64,000 nt of DNA from CAZMGV01 sp964621525 [NCBI: uncultured bacterium] (GCA_964621525.1 CAZUMS010000011.1:1-64000); one strand, 5' to 3'. Positions 26,783 through 36,351 are shown, numbered from the stretch's first letter. The notes: a model not told the origin generated them from the sequence alone. A program made the numbers and translations.

Positions 26783-28165
26783 ATGGCAAGCCCCAGAATC
26801 ATTATCGTCGACGACGAAGAGCTGATCCGGTGGTCGATCCGGGAGCGGCTGACGGCCGCCGGTTACGATATTGGAGAGGCTGGTACCGGGGCCGCCGGCC
26901 TTGAGCTGGCCCGCAAGGGTGCCGACCTCGTGCTGCTCGATTTCCGCCTGCCGGACACGGACGGACTGACTCTGCTCGACCAGATCAAGGCGGCGGACCC
27001 CGACATCCTGGTCATCCTGATGACCGGACAGGGCAGCATCGAAATGGCCGTAAAGGCCATGAAACAGGGGGCCTTTCATTTTGTCCATAAGCCGTTCGAT
27101 CTCGACGAGCTGGAAAACCTCGTGGGCCGTGCACTGGAGACGACGAAGCTCCGGCGGGAGGTGAAGGCCCTGCGGGGGATGTCGGAGCACTTCGGTTTCG
27201 ACCGGATCGTCGGCGAATCGCCGGCCATGAAATCGGTCAAGCAGCTTCTGGCCCGCATTGCCGCGAGCCCCGGTTCCACGGTGCTGCTGACGGGCGAGAG
27301 CGGAACGGGCAAGGACCTCGCTGCCAAAGCGGTCCATTACAACAGTGACCGTGCCGACGGCCCGTTCATGAATATCACCTGTTCAACTATCGCCGAGACG
27401 CTGCTGGAGAGCGAGCTGTTCGGCCACGAGCGGGGCGCGTTCACCGACGCCAAGACCCAGAAGAAGGGCCTGCTCGAGCTTTCACATGGCGGGTCGGTAT
27501 TTCTGGACGAGATCGGCGAGATGTCGCTGGCCCTTCAGGCGAAGCTGCTCCGTTTCCTGGAAGACCGGACGCTGAAGCGCGTGGGCGGCAGCGTCGATAT
27601 CAAGGTCGATGTGCGGGTGATTGCCGCCACGAACCGCAATCTCGAAGAAGCTGTTCAGAAGCGGGAGTTCCGCGAGGACCTCTACTACCGGCTCCGGGTT
27701 CTGCCGGTCGCGATCCCGCCGCTGCGCGAGCGCAAGGGCGATATCCCGCTGCTGCTCGGCTACTACATCGACCGCTTCAATACAGAGTTCAAGCGGAATG
27801 TGAAGGGCGTGAACGCGGCGGCGCTCAAGGCGCTGGAAGCACACCTCTGGCCGGGCAATATCCGGGAGTTCCGCAATGCCGTCGAACGGGCGATGCTGCT
27901 CTCCATGAGCAGCGAGCTCGGCCCCGACGATTTCCTGATGCTGGTCCCGTCCGGAAGCGCTGCCGCCGGGCCGGCTGCGGGGAACAGGCGGTTCCAGCTT
28001 CCTTCCGAGGGAATCAATTTTGAGGAATTCGAGCGCGATCTGGTCCGTCAGGCGCTCGCCGCAGCAAACGGCAACCAGACGAAAGCCGCCCAGCTTCTTG
28101 GCATGAACCGCGACCAGATCCGTTACCGGATGGAGAAGTTCGGGTTCGACAAGAAAGACGCCTGA
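26783..28165 (+). CDS. Sigma-54-dependent response regulator, NtrC family
   Basis: A 460-aa activator. The receiver has its phospho-acceptor at Asp53 ([12 protein letters not shown]). The AAA+ domain has Walker A GESGTGKD and Walker [13 protein letters not shown], and the arginine-finger region lies near [11 protein letters not shown] Fis-type helix-turn-helix closes the protein ([20 protein letters not shown]). The sigma-54 contact loop reads GAFTDA at residues 218-223, where GAFTGA is usual. It should drive sigma-54 promoters in response to the divergent PAS kinase. Its targets are not visible in the window. Confidence 0.94.
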   Translation: MASPRIIIVDDEELIRWSIRERLTAAGYDIGEAGTGAAGLELARKGADLVLLDFRLPDTDGLTLLDQIKAADPDILVILMTGQGSIEMAVKAMKQGAFHFVHKPFDLDELENLVGRALETTKLRREVKALRGMSEHFGFDRIVGESPAMKSVKQLLARIAASPGSTVLLTGESGTGKDLAAKAVHYNSDRADGPFMNITCSTIAETLLESELFGHERGAFTDAKTQKKGLLELSHGGSVFLDEIGEMSLALQAKLLRFLEDRTLKRVGGSVDIKVDVRVIAATNRNLEEAVQKREFREDLYYRLRVLPVAIPPLRERKGDIPLLLGYYIDRFNTEFKRNVKGVNAAALKALEAHLWPGNIREFRNAVERAMLLSMSSELGPDDFLMLVPSGSAAAGPAAGNRRFQLPSEGINFEEFERDLVRQALAAANGNQTKAAQLLGMNRDQIRYRMEKFGFDKKDA

Positions 28166-28171
28166 CCGGAC

Positions 28172-30007
28172 TTATTCTCCGGTCTTGTCCGTACCGGCGG
28201 AAGGCTCCGCCTCTGCGTGCGAAACCGCAGGTTCCGGTGCCTCCGGCCTCACCTGCAGCAGCGGAATTTCATCACCAGGTTTTGCCGGAACCGCGGGTGC
28301 GTCGTCCGTCGGCTCGTCAATCCACGGTGCGTTCGGAATCCGTTCGCGCCGCCGCTTTTTGCGGCGGCCCTGCTGCTGGCCGTTCGCCGGCTGGCCTCCG
28401 GGCTGGCCCTGTTGCGGCCGTTGCTGCTGCTGAGGCTGCGGTTTGGGCTGCGGTTTGGGCTGCGGTGGCCGCTGCTGCTGGGGCGGCTTCGGGGGCTCGG
28501 GTTTGGGCCGGGGCCGCGGAGCAGGGATCGTCGCCAGCTTCTCGATGGCGGCCTTGAGCCGGTTGATCGCCTCCGGCACTTCCTCGGGGGCGAGGTCCAG
28601 CACCGACACCGCGAAGTGCGTCGACTCGGCGAAATACGGTTCGAACAGCTCGCCCGGCCAGATGGCGACCTTGTGCTCCAGAGCCACGTCGGCGAACTGG
28701 TGCGTCGGCCGGTTCGAGCGGAGGCGGAACCAGAGATAGTGGCCGCCGCGGGGGGCATGATACTCCACATGCTCCTTGAGCGAACTCTCGATCCACTGGA
28801 GCCAGGCGTCACGCCGCTTGCGCATCGTGACGCGCAGGCGGTCCAGATAGACGTTCCAGCCGTTGTGGTTGATGAGTTTCGCCGCGATTTCCTGCGCGAT
28901 GCGATTCGTACGGATTCCCTGCGCGTCCACGTAACGGACGAGGCGATCCTTGAGGGCGGCCGGCAGGGTCATGGCGGCGACAGGAATCGACGGCGAGCCG
29001 AGCATCTCGAAGTCGAGAAGGTGCACCCGGAACAGGCCGGGGGGCGGGGGGATCGGCCTGGGAGGCGGCGCGCCGTAATAGATTTCCCGGAACGGATCGT
29101 CCTCGACGAGGACCACGCCCCGGCGGGCACAGATCTCGGCGACTTCCTGACGGCGTTTGTCGAACAGAACCGCATCATCTGGTTCCCGGTAGGTGGGGTT
29201 CAGATAGACAAACCTGACGCCGCCCTGTTGGAGCCGGCGGTCCAGGCCCCGGGGATCGAGACCTTCGTTGTCGGACGGGGCGATCTCGACGCGGGCATTG
29301 GCCGCCTTGAACGCATGGATGGCCCGCGCGCGCGTGAGTTTTTCCACGAGGACCGTCGTGCCGGGGTCGAGGAGAGCCAGCGCCAGCAGTGTGAGCGAGT
29401 GCTGGACACCCGAGGTCACGAACACGTCGTGCTCGGTAGTAGCGACGCCCTCGCGGGTAAGAAACCGGGCGACGCCGTCCCGGAGCTGGGGCAGGCCGTC
29501 GGGCGGGACCGGGCCCATGAGGTCGAGCGGTTTTGGAAGCCCGGAAATGGCTTCCTGCCAGATCGGATCCCGTTCCACTTCCTTGGGCTGCCGGAGGCCG
29601 AGGGGGGCGACGACGCCGTCAACGGCGCGGACTTTTTCGATCCACTGCTGCCACGGATCGCGGCGGGGCGTGGCGCCGCCGGAACTCAGGGCACGGGCAA
29701 ACTGGATCTGCTGGGGTTCGCGGGGTGGCAGGGGCTGACCCGGACGGCTGTCACGGTGTCCCTGCTGGTGGGGCCGCCCGTCGCGGCGTTCACCGCCGCG
29801 GCCATCGCCGCCTTCGCGCGGCCCCCGGCGGTCTCGTCGTCCTTCGCGCCGGCCTCCGGGACGGTCGCCGGGCCGGTTGCCCTGGCGGCCTCCCTGCGGG
29901 CCGTTAGGCCGTCCCTCGCGGGGCGGACGGGTTGCTTCGGCTGCGGGTGCCGGGGCGGCGCCGCCTTCCGCCGGGCTCTGCGGCGGGTTCTGGTTCTCTT
30001 CGCTCAT
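28172..30007 (-). CDS. Aminotransferase-like pseudoenzyme with RGG-rich and PQ-rich tails
   Basis: A 611-aa protein. Residues from about 135 to 500 follow the fold-type I aminotransferase pattern (LysN/MocR-like): VEDDPFREIYYG holds the PLP-ring aspartate, YLNPTYREPDD the NPT turn, and GGHYLWFRL the C-terminal domain. The position of the PLP lysine is Met335 in LLDFEMLGSPSIP, and the C-terminal substrate arginine is also lost (HFAVSVLDL). The first ~110 residues are rich in Arg, Gly and Pro with RGG-like repeats. The C-terminus is proline/glutamine-rich with a KKRRRER cluster, then acidic. It therefore looks like a non-catalytic, possibly nucleic-acid-binding protein. Confidence 0.82.
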   Translation of the reverse strand: MSEENQNPPQSPAEGGAAPAPAAEATRPPREGRPNGPQGGRQGNRPGDRPGGRREGRRDRRGPREGGDGRGGERRDGRPHQQGHRDSRPGQPLPPREPQQIQFARALSSGGATPRRDPWQQWIEKVRAVDGVVAPLGLRQPKEVERDPIWQEAISGLPKPLDLMGPVPPDGLPQLRDGVARFLTREGVATTEHDVFVTSGVQHSLTLLALALLDPGTTVLVEKLTRARAIHAFKAANARVEIAPSDNEGLDPRGLDRRLQQGGVRFVYLNPTYREPDDAVLFDKRRQEVAEICARRGVVLVEDDPFREIYYGAPPPRPIPPPPGLFRVHLLDFEMLGSPSIPVAAMTLPAALKDRLVRYVDAQGIRTNRIAQEIAAKLINHNGWNVYLDRLRVTMRKRRDAWLQWIESSLKEHVEYHAPRGGHYLWFRLRSNRPTHQFADVALEHKVAIWPGELFEPYFAESTHFAVSVLDLAPEEVPEAINRLKAAIEKLATIPAPRPRPKPEPPKPPQQQRPPQPKPQPKPQPQQQQRPQQGQPGGQPANGQQQGRRKKRRRERIPNAPWIDEPTDDAPAVPAKPGDEIPLLQVRPEAPEPAVSHAEAEPSAGTDKTGE

Positions 30008-30041
30008 AGGAGGACTTCCGTAACTGAAATGTGCCGCTGTG

Positions 30042-30533
30042 TCACTTCTTCGTGAACGGATTCGGAGGGTATGGGTCTGCAACCGTTTTGGGGCGCCGGG
30101 GGAGCAGCACTTTGCGGCGGAGCACCAGCACCTTCTCCGATTTCTGGTTCCAGGCGCGGGTTTCGACGTAGATCACACCCCGGTCGTCTTTGGTTGTGGA
30201 CGGGGTAACGTCGAGGATCTCCGACTCGGCATAGATCGTATCGCCGTGGAAGGTCGGACCCACGTGCTTCACCGTCTCGTATTCGAGATTGGCGATGCAG
30301 ATCTCCGAGACGTCCTTCACACTCATGCCGACGACGATGGAGAACACCAGCGTCCCGTTCACGAGGCACTGCTTGTGCTGCGACTTCGACCCCCAGTAGG
30401 CGTCGAAGTGAAGCGGGTTCGTGTTCATCGTGAGCAGAGTGAACCAGGTGTCGTCCGCCTCCGAAATCGTGCGGCCCGGCCAGTGCCGGATCACCTCGCC
30501 CTTCGTGAAATCCTCGAAATACTTCTGGGCCAT
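30042..30533 (-). CDS. MaoC-family hydratase
   Basis: A 163-aa hot-dog-fold hydratase of the MaoC family. The catalytic Asp/His pair sits in the stretch MNTNPLHFDAYWGSKS, which matches the family's 'NPxHxD' pattern. Such enzymes hydrate enoyl-CoA or mesaconyl-CoA type substrates. AGGAG lies before the ATG. It is 21 bases downstream of an acyl-CoA dehydrogenase gene, so the two likely catalyse sequential steps. The exact substrate cannot be read. Confidence 0.88.
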   Translation of the reverse strand: MAQKYFEDFTKGEVIRHWPGRTISEADDTWFTLLTMNTNPLHFDAYWGSKSQHKQCLVNGTLVFSIVVGMSVKDVSEICIANLEYETVKHVGPTFHGDTIYAESEILDVTPSTTKDDRGVIYVETRAWNQKSEKVLVLRRKVLLPRRPKTVADPYPPNPFTKK

Positions 30534-30554
30534 CGGCCTTTACTCCTGCTCCGG

Positions 30555-31730
30555 TCAGTCGATCGAATAGCGCTTCTTGATCTGTTTCGCGATCACGGTC
30601 TGGAGGATCTCGTTCGCTCCCTCGCCCACGGTCATGAGCGGGGCGTCCCGGTAGTAGCGTTCCACGTCGAACTCCACCGTGTAGCCGTAACCGCCGTGGA
30701 GCTGGATGCCCTCGAACGAATGCCGGGCGCAGGCCTGCGAGGCGAACAGCTTGGCCATTCCGCTTTCCAGGTCGCACCGCTGGCCGTGGTCCTTCTTCTT
30801 CGCTGCATCAAGCGTCAGGAGCCGGGCGGCCTGAAGGTCCGTGTGCATATAGGCGAGCTTCTGCTGGATGAGCTGGTGCTCGATAATGGGCTTGCCGAAC
30901 GTCACCCGTTCCTGGGCGTATTTCGCGCAGTCTTCGAAGATCGCCCGCAGGACGCCGACGGCACGGGCCGCCACATTGATGCGGCCCGTCTCGAGGCCGT
31001 CCATCACCTGATAGAATCCTTTCCCTTCCTCGCCGCCGACCAGGTTGGCCGCCGGGATCCGGACGTTTTCGAAGTTCAGCTCGCAGGTCTCGATGCCCTT
31101 GTAGCCCAGCTTCTTGAGGTTCCGGCTCACGCTGAAGCCGGGGTCGCCCTTCTCGAAGATGAAGCCGCTGATTCCCTTGAAGGCGGGATTGGTATTCATG
31201 TCGGTCTTGGCCAGCAGGAAGTAGCAGTTTCCGTAGCTGCCGTTCGTGATCCACATTTTCGTGCCGTTGACGACGTAGTGATCGCCTTTCCTGTCTGCAC
31301 GGGTGCGGAGGCCGGCCACGTCCGAGCCGCCCTGGGCTTCCGAGAGTGCAAGGCCGCCGCGCAGCTCGCCGGTGGCGAACTTCGGGAGGAACCTCTTCTT
31401 CTGGTCCGGCGTGCCATAGGTCTTTACGGCGTAGGCCATGATGAGGTGCGTGTTGATGAACCCGGACAGGGACATCCACACCCGGGAGAGTTCCTCGTTG
31501 ATGAGGGCGTAGGTGTAGTAGTCGAGGCCGAGACCGCCGTACTCCTGCGGAATCGTCGCTCCGAACAGGCCGAGGTCTTTCAGCCCCTGAACGAATTCCG
31601 CCGGGTACTCGTCCGCGTGCTCGTAAAGCTGGACCTTCGGCTTGACGTCCTTCTCCAGCCATTTGCGGATCGTTTCGATCAGCACCCGCTGATCGTCGTT
31701 CATGAGCGTTTCGTCGATGGCGCGAAGCAT
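30555..31730 (-). CDS. Acyl-CoA dehydrogenase
   Basis: A 391-aa flavin acyl-CoA dehydrogenase. ALSEAQGGSDVAGLRTRA is the FAD/substrate signature, the C-terminal domain has QLHGGYGYTVEFDVERYYRD, and the catalytic glutamate is expected in VGEGANEILQ. Length is normal. A second methionine (residue 10) is an alternative start; neither has a strong ribosome binding site. With the MaoC hydratase downstream it forms a fatty-acid or branched-acid oxidation unit. Electrons would pass to electron-transfer flavoprotein encoded elsewhere. Confidence 0.93.
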   Translation of the reverse strand: MLRAIDETLMNDDQRVLIETIRKWLEKDVKPKVQLYEHADEYPAEFVQGLKDLGLFGATIPQEYGGLGLDYYTYALINEELSRVWMSLSGFINTHLIMAYAVKTYGTPDQKKRFLPKFATGELRGGLALSEAQGGSDVAGLRTRADRKGDHYVVNGTKMWITNGSYGNCYFLLAKTDMNTNPAFKGISGFIFEKGDPGFSVSRNLKKLGYKGIETCELNFENVRIPAANLVGGEEGKGFYQVMDGLETGRINVAARAVGVLRAIFEDCAKYAQERVTFGKPIIEHQLIQQKLAYMHTDLQAARLLTLDAAKKKDHGQRCDLESGMAKLFASQACARHSFEGIQLHGGYGYTVEFDVERYYRDAPLMTVGEGANEILQTVIAKQIKKRYSID

Positions 31731-31809
31731 CTTGAAAGGTCCCTCTTGCAGCCCGGTCAGCCGGGGACGGGGACACTAGGACCGGACGGGCGGGAGGGCA
31801 ATACGGCAC

Positions 31810-33132
31810 TCAGGCGAACACCAGTTCCACCTTGATGCCGAGCTCGTCGGCCCGTTTTTTGAACCTCGGGGCATTGGAGATGAGGAAGGCGAACACGTCG
31901 AAGTTGGGATCGAACATCTTCGACATGCCCTCGAAGGTGGCGTAGGCGACCGAGATCATCGTGGCGTCGGAATCGAACGGCATTTTCCATTTAAAGGCGA
32001 GCTGGAACGTCTTCATCATCATTTCGCCGAATTCGATCTCGGAATGCGACTTGCCGCGCATGAGGTCCAGTACCCCGTCGATATCCCTGATAAACAGCTC
32101 GAATTCATCGTCCGTGCCGGGGAATCCGTAGGCTTCATCCAGAGCGTCGGCCATCTTGCGGGCATTAAGGCCCCAGAGGGCGAAGTTCACCTTGTAGTGG
32201 GACAGGAGATAGGTGGGCTTGATGGCTGTCGTGAGGCCGAGGTCGATCATCACCACATCGCCGTTCGGCAGAAACCACATGTTGCCGGGATGCATGTCGG
32301 AGTGGATGAACAGGTCCTCGAAGGCCATCTTGATGTAAACCTCGAAGAGCCGTTTCGCCATATCAGCACGGGAGAGGGTAAGCGCACCGTCCTTCGTGGC
32401 CTCCTCGATCCGGTGGCCCCTGACGAATTCCATCGTGAGCACTTCCTCGCCGCAGAAACCTTCGTAGAGTTTCGGAATCTTCATGTAGGGCACATTGGCA
32501 AAGTTCTTCTGGAACCGGCGGTTGTTGTCTGCCTCGGTGCGCAGGTCCGTCTGGGCCCGGATCGCCGCCCCGAACTCCGCCACCTGCTTTCCCGCCTGGG
32601 CCAGCGTGATGACCGGCAGCCGGTCCAGAACCCAGGCGAAGGCGGCCGCTATGGCGAGGTCGCGGTCCACCTGCTCCCGGATATTGGGGCGGAGTACCTT
32701 CACGGCCACTTCCTCGCCGGTTTTGAGCCGTGCCCGGTGGACCTGGGCGACGCTGGCGGCCGCCACCGGTACTGGGTCGAACTCCGAATAGATGTCGGAA
32801 ATCTTGCGGCCAAAGCTCCGCTGGACCGCTTCCTCGACCCTGCTGAAAGGGAACGGCGGTACCCGGTCCTGCAGATGCTTCAGTTCCGAGACAAGATCCG
32901 CGGGCAGGAGATCCGGCCGGGACGAGAGGATCTGGCCGAGCTTGATGAAAGTGGCGCCCATCCGCTGAAGGAGCTGCCGGACAGCCTTGTAGATCTTCCG
33001 GTTCCGCCAGGTCTCCCGTTCGGCCTTGCTCTTTCCGCCCATGAACCAGGCGGCGACATAATAGGAAAGGATCTGAACGGTGGAGAGCGACGCCTCCAGA
33101 AACAACCGGAAGGCGTTAAGAACGGTACGCAT
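31810..33132 (-). CDS. ABC1/UbiB-family atypical kinase
   Basis: A 440-aa UbiB/ADCK-family protein. The family-specific KxGQ motif appears in MGATFIKLGQILSSRPD, the alanine-rich loop in VAAASVAQVHRA, the lysine in EVAVKVLRP, and the catalytic region in FIHSDMHPGNMWFL and VVMIDLGLT. These atypical kinases support ubiquinone or isoprenoid-lipid metabolism by an ATPase activity. No quinone biosynthesis gene is adjacent. A second member of the family lies at 47645-49006. Confidence 0.9.
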   Translation of the reverse strand: MRTVLNAFRLFLEASLSTVQILSYYVAAWFMGGKSKAERETWRNRKIYKAVRQLLQRMGATFIKLGQILSSRPDLLPADLVSELKHLQDRVPPFPFSRVEEAVQRSFGRKISDIYSEFDPVPVAAASVAQVHRARLKTGEEVAVKVLRPNIREQVDRDLAIAAAFAWVLDRLPVITLAQAGKQVAEFGAAIRAQTDLRTEADNNRRFQKNFANVPYMKIPKLYEGFCGEEVLTMEFVRGHRIEEATKDGALTLSRADMAKRLFEVYIKMAFEDLFIHSDMHPGNMWFLPNGDVVMIDLGLTTAIKPTYLLSHYKVNFALWGLNARKMADALDEAYGFPGTDDEFELFIRDIDGVLDLMRGKSHSEIEFGEMMMKTFQLAFKWKMPFDSDATMISVAYATFEGMSKMFDPNFDVFAFLISNAPRFKKRADELGIKVELVFA

Positions 33133-33276
33133 CGGATGGGAGAACCTCGGCCGGGACTAATACGCCGTTATAGCGGGACTGGCAACAGCACCACCCCCTT
33201 GAACCGGACGGTTTCTGGCGTTCAGGATGCGCGCGCCGCCGGTTGACCGGCGAGTCAACATTTCAGGAGCTGCCTC

Positions 33277-34137
33277 ATGGCCGGATCGGTCCAGAAAATT
33301 CTCAAGTCCGGGAAATCCCTTGTACTGCCGGGGGTCTATGACGCGCTCTCGGCCCGGCTCGCCGAGCGCGCCGGTTTCGAAGCCGCTTTCGTCAGCGGGT
33401 ATTCGCTTTCGGCCGCCAACCTGGGCGAACCCGATTTCGGATTTATCGGTCATGCGGAGATCGTCGATGCAGCCCGCCGGATCTGCGGCGCGGTGAAGAT
33501 TCCGGTCATCGTCGATATCGACACTGGTTATGGCAACGCGTTCAACGTGGAGAAGGTCGTGAATGACCTTATCCACGTGGGAGCCGCCGGTTGCTTTCTC
33601 GAGGACCAGGTATGGCCCAAGCGCTGTGGCCACATGGAAGGCAAGCGGGTGATTCCCCTCGAGGAATATCTGCCGAAGCTCCGGGCGGCGGTCGAAACGC
33701 GGGGCAATCGGCCCTTTTTCATCACCGCTCGCACCGATGCCCGGGCGGCAGTCGACCTCGACGAGGCAGTTCGCCGGGGCAAGGCGTTCGCGAAGGCGGG
33801 TGCCGACGCCGTGTTTATCGAAGCGCCCCAGTCGGAAGCCGAGATGAAGCGAATCCGAAAGGAACTGCCCGCGAGTGTGCCGCTCGTCGCCAACATGGTT
33901 GAAAACGGCAAGACACCGCTCCGGAAGTTCTCCGAACTGAAGAAGATGGGTTTCTCCGTCGTTGTCTGCCCGGTCACGGGACTCCTTGCAGCCGCGAAGG
34001 CGATGGAAGGGGCTTACGCGACCCTGAAGCGCGACGAGGTATCCACGAAGTTCCAGAAGAACATGTTCAGGTTTCAGGAGATGAACGATCTGACCGGCCT
34101 GCCCGAGCGGTACCGCCGGGAGAAGGAGTGGCTGTGA
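33277..34137 (+). CDS. Isocitrate lyase/PEP mutase family protein
   Basis: A 286-aa TIM-barrel enzyme of the PrpB/PEP mutase family. IVDIDTGYGNAFNV holds magnesium-binding acids, and the catalytic loop reads PKRCGHMEGK, matching the KRCGH motif of 2-methylisocitrate lyase and related C-C lyases. ITARTDAR and FIEAPQS follow as expected. AGGAG precedes the ATG. It is coupled to an enoyl-CoA hydratase gene and an SDR gene, pointing to breakdown of a short-chain or methyl-branched acid. The precise substrate (2-methylisocitrate, dimethylmalate or oxaloacetate) is uncertain. Confidence 0.88.
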   Translation: MAGSVQKILKSGKSLVLPGVYDALSARLAERAGFEAAFVSGYSLSAANLGEPDFGFIGHAEIVDAARRICGAVKIPVIVDIDTGYGNAFNVEKVVNDLIHVGAAGCFLEDQVWPKRCGHMEGKRVIPLEEYLPKLRAAVETRGNRPFFITARTDARAAVDLDEAVRRGKAFAKAGADAVFIEAPQSEAEMKRIRKELPASVPLVANMVENGKTPLRKFSELKKMGFSVVVCPVTGLLAAAKAMEGAYATLKRDEVSTKFQKNMFRFQEMNDLTGLPERYRREKEWL

Positions 34138-34949
34138 GCTTCGCCCGGATCGAACGGCCACGGCCGCACATCGCCGTACTCCTCATGGACCGGCCGGACC
34201 GGTACAATGCCCTGTCGTACGCCATGCTCCGGGACCTCCATACGGCGCTCGACGAACTCATGGGCGACCTGAAAAGCCGCGTCGTGATCCTGACCGGCGC
34301 GGGCAAGGGGTTTTGCGCAGGGGCGGACCTCAAGGCCGGTGCCACCGGCGAAAACGGCGTCTGGGAGAAAGACCTCGGCAACATCCAGGAAAAATTCCGG
34401 ATGCAGCAGGCCTATGGCGACCTGATCGTGAAGTTCCGGCGGATCCCGCAGCCGGTGATTGCCGCCGTGAACGGCCCCGCTGCTGGCGGCGGGTTTTCCG
34501 TTGCGCTCGCCTGCGACATGCGGATCTGCACGCCGAACACGAAGTTCAACTGCGCCTATACGCGTCTCGGTATCGGCGGCGCCGAGATGGGGTCGAGCTA
34601 CTTCCTGCCGAAGCTGGTGGGGCCTGCGCTCGCGGCCGAGCTCATGTACACGGGCCGGTTTGTGGAGGCGGACGAGGCGCTCCGGACGGGAATCGTGAGC
34701 CGGGTGGTCGAAAGCGAAAAGCTCATGGACGCAGCGATCGATATTGCCGGCGAAATGGTGAAGCATGCGAGTCCATTCGGTCTCCGGATCACCAAAGAGG
34801 CGATCAATCTCGTGCAGGGCGGCCTGTCTCTGGAAGAAGCGGTTCATCTCGAGAACCGTAATCAGGTGCTCGCACTCCAGACGCAGGATTTTATGCAGGC
34901 GACTGCCGCCTGGCTCCAGAAGAAGCTCCCAGAGTTCAAGGACCGTTAA
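34134..34949 (+). CDS. Enoyl-CoA hydratase/isomerase
   Basis: A 271-aa crotonase-fold protein. The oxyanion-hole glycines are in GAGKGFCAGADLKAG and NGPAAGGGFSVALA. The catalytic glutamate is expected near LGIGGAEMGSSYFLP. A GTG overlapping the lyase stop is taken as start, since GAAGGAG lies at the right distance from it; an earlier GTG at 34128 is too close to that site. Belongs to the lyase-hydratase-SDR operon. Confidence 0.92.
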   Translation: MSFARIERPRPHIAVLLMDRPDRYNALSYAMLRDLHTALDELMGDLKSRVVILTGAGKGFCAGADLKAGATGENGVWEKDLGNIQEKFRMQQAYGDLIVKFRRIPQPVIAAVNGPAAGGGFSVALACDMRICTPNTKFNCAYTRLGIGGAEMGSSYFLPKLVGPALAAELMYTGRFVEADEALRTGIVSRVVESEKLMDAAIDIAGEMVKHASPFGLRITKEAINLVQGGLSLEEAVHLENRNQVLALQTQDFMQATAAWLQKKLPEFKDR

Positions 34950-34950
34950 G

Positions 34951-35715
34951 ATGAAGAGAAATCCTTTTGACCTTTCCGGGAAAACTGCTGTTGTTACCGG
35001 CGCCAGCAGCGGTCTCGGCCGCGCCATGGCCATTGCTTACGGCGAAGCCGGAGCCTCTGTGGTGCTCGCTGCCCGGCGAAAGGAAGCACTGGAAGAGACT
35101 GCTAAGGCCGTCCGCGGGGCAGGGGCCGAGGCCCTCCTGGTGATCGCGGATCTGGCGACGCCCGAGGGTAACGACAAGCTCGCCGCCGAAGCGCTTGGCT
35201 GGAAGGGCGGGGTCGATGTGCTGGTGAACAATGCGGGGGCAACGCTGCCCACGCAGTTCCTGGACTCGACGGATGAGGCGTGGCTGAAACTCTTCAATAT
35301 CAATCTGTTCGGCATCGTCCGGCTGACGCGGGCCGTCGGCAAGTCCATGGCGGAGAAGAAAAAGGGTTCGGTCATCATGGTCGGCAGCGTTCTTGGGCGC
35401 ACAGCCATGAGCAATACGGTCCCCTATTCGGTCAGCAAGGGTGCCATCGAGCAGCTCACCCGGGCACTCGGCGTGGAATGGGCGAAATATAATGTCCGGG
35501 TAAACCTGATTGCGCCGGGGTACTTCGAGACGGAGATGACGGAATCAGCCCAGGAGCCCGGAAAGACCTACGACTACATCGTGAAGCGAACGCCTATGCG
35601 CCGGTTCGGCAAGGCGGAGGAAATCGTTAGCGCTGCGCTCTATCTGGCCAGTGACGCTTCGAGCTACACGACCGGCTCCATCGTCCATGTGGACGGAGGC
35701 TGGGCGGCGGGCTGA
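34951..35715 (+). CDS. Short-chain dehydrogenase/reductase
   Basis: A 254-aa SDR oxidoreductase. TGASSGLGRAMA is the NAD(P)-binding glycine motif, NNAGAT the structural motif, and the catalytic triad is Ser in MVGSVLGR with YSVSK. The C-terminus YTTGSIVHVDGGWA is typical. The start follows the hydratase stop by one base. It most likely oxidises a hydroxyacyl intermediate produced by the hydratase encoded before it. Confidence 0.92.
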   Translation: MKRNPFDLSGKTAVVTGASSGLGRAMAIAYGEAGASVVLAARRKEALEETAKAVRGAGAEALLVIADLATPEGNDKLAAEALGWKGGVDVLVNNAGATLPTQFLDSTDEAWLKLFNINLFGIVRLTRAVGKSMAEKKKGSVIMVGSVLGRTAMSNTVPYSVSKGAIEQLTRALGVEWAKYNVRVNLIAPGYFETEMTESAQEPGKTYDYIVKRTPMRRFGKAEEIVSAALYLASDASSYTTGSIVHVDGGWAAG

Positions 35716-35721
35716 GGCCGT

Positions 35722-36351
35722 TCAGACTTTCCGGCTGAAGTTCTTGAGATTCGCCGGCTGGGCGAACCGGAGCATCCGGAAGCAGACCTTGAGGTCCACT
35801 TCTTCCGGGTCCAGCTGCCACTGAAGGAAGATCCCGTCGTAGACGGCGAGCATGAGCGTCGCTACCTGCCGGGCGGTCTCGGGCAGGAGCCCCGGAAGCT
35901 CCTGCGTCATCTCCCGGACGATGGCCTCGCGATACCGGCGATAGATGCCCCTTAGCCGGTCGCGGACCCGGCTGTCCTCGCCGGACCGTTCCATGGCGAG
36001 CTGGTGGATCACCCGGAGCGTTTCCGGCGAATCGATCATCTGCTTCTCGACAGAGTTGAGGAAAATCTCGAACCGCTCCTCGATGCTCCTGCCGTTCCGG
36101 ATTTCAGCGAGGACCCTGTCCACGTAGGTCGCCGTACTCTCCTCGATGACGGCCAGCAGGATGTCGTCCTTGCCGCCCTTGAAATGCCAGTAAATGGAAG
36201 AGGGAGATGCCTTCGCCGATTCGGCGATTTCGTCCACTGAAGTGGCCGAATAGCCCTTGCGGGAAAAAAGCTGTTCGGCGGCCGCCAGCACCCGTTCTCT
36301 CGATCCGAGCACCGGCTTGTTCCGCCGGGTCCGGGTGCCGATCCGGTTCAC
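35722..36351 (-). CDS. TetR-family repressor
   Basis: A 209-aa regulator with a TetR DNA-binding domain: AAEQLFSRKGYSATSVDEIA and SPSSIYWHFKGGKDDIL. The ligand domain is unassigned. Its GTG start overlaps the stop of the diiron-protein gene upstream, so the two are cotranscribed from the promoter near 37300, which carries a palindrome suited to this repressor. Autoregulation is therefore likely. Its end faces the SDR gene tail to tail. Confidence 0.92.
   Translation of the reverse strand: MNRIGTRTRRNKPVLGSRERVLAAAEQLFSRKGYSATSVDEIAESAKASPSSIYWHFKGGKDDILLAVIEESTATYVDRVLAEIRNGRSIEERFEIFLNSVEKQMIDSPETLRVIHQLAMERSGEDSRVRDRLRGIYRRYREAIVREMTQELPGLLPETARQVATLMLAVYDGIFLQWQLDPEEVDLKVCFRMLRFAQPANLKNFSRKV

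Noticed and set aside
28217-30055. A 612-codon open frame on the plus strand opposite the aminotransferase-like gene
   Set aside because: It lacks any recognisable protein pattern and arises because high-GC codon use leaves the antisense frame open. The minus-strand frame carries clear family motifs.
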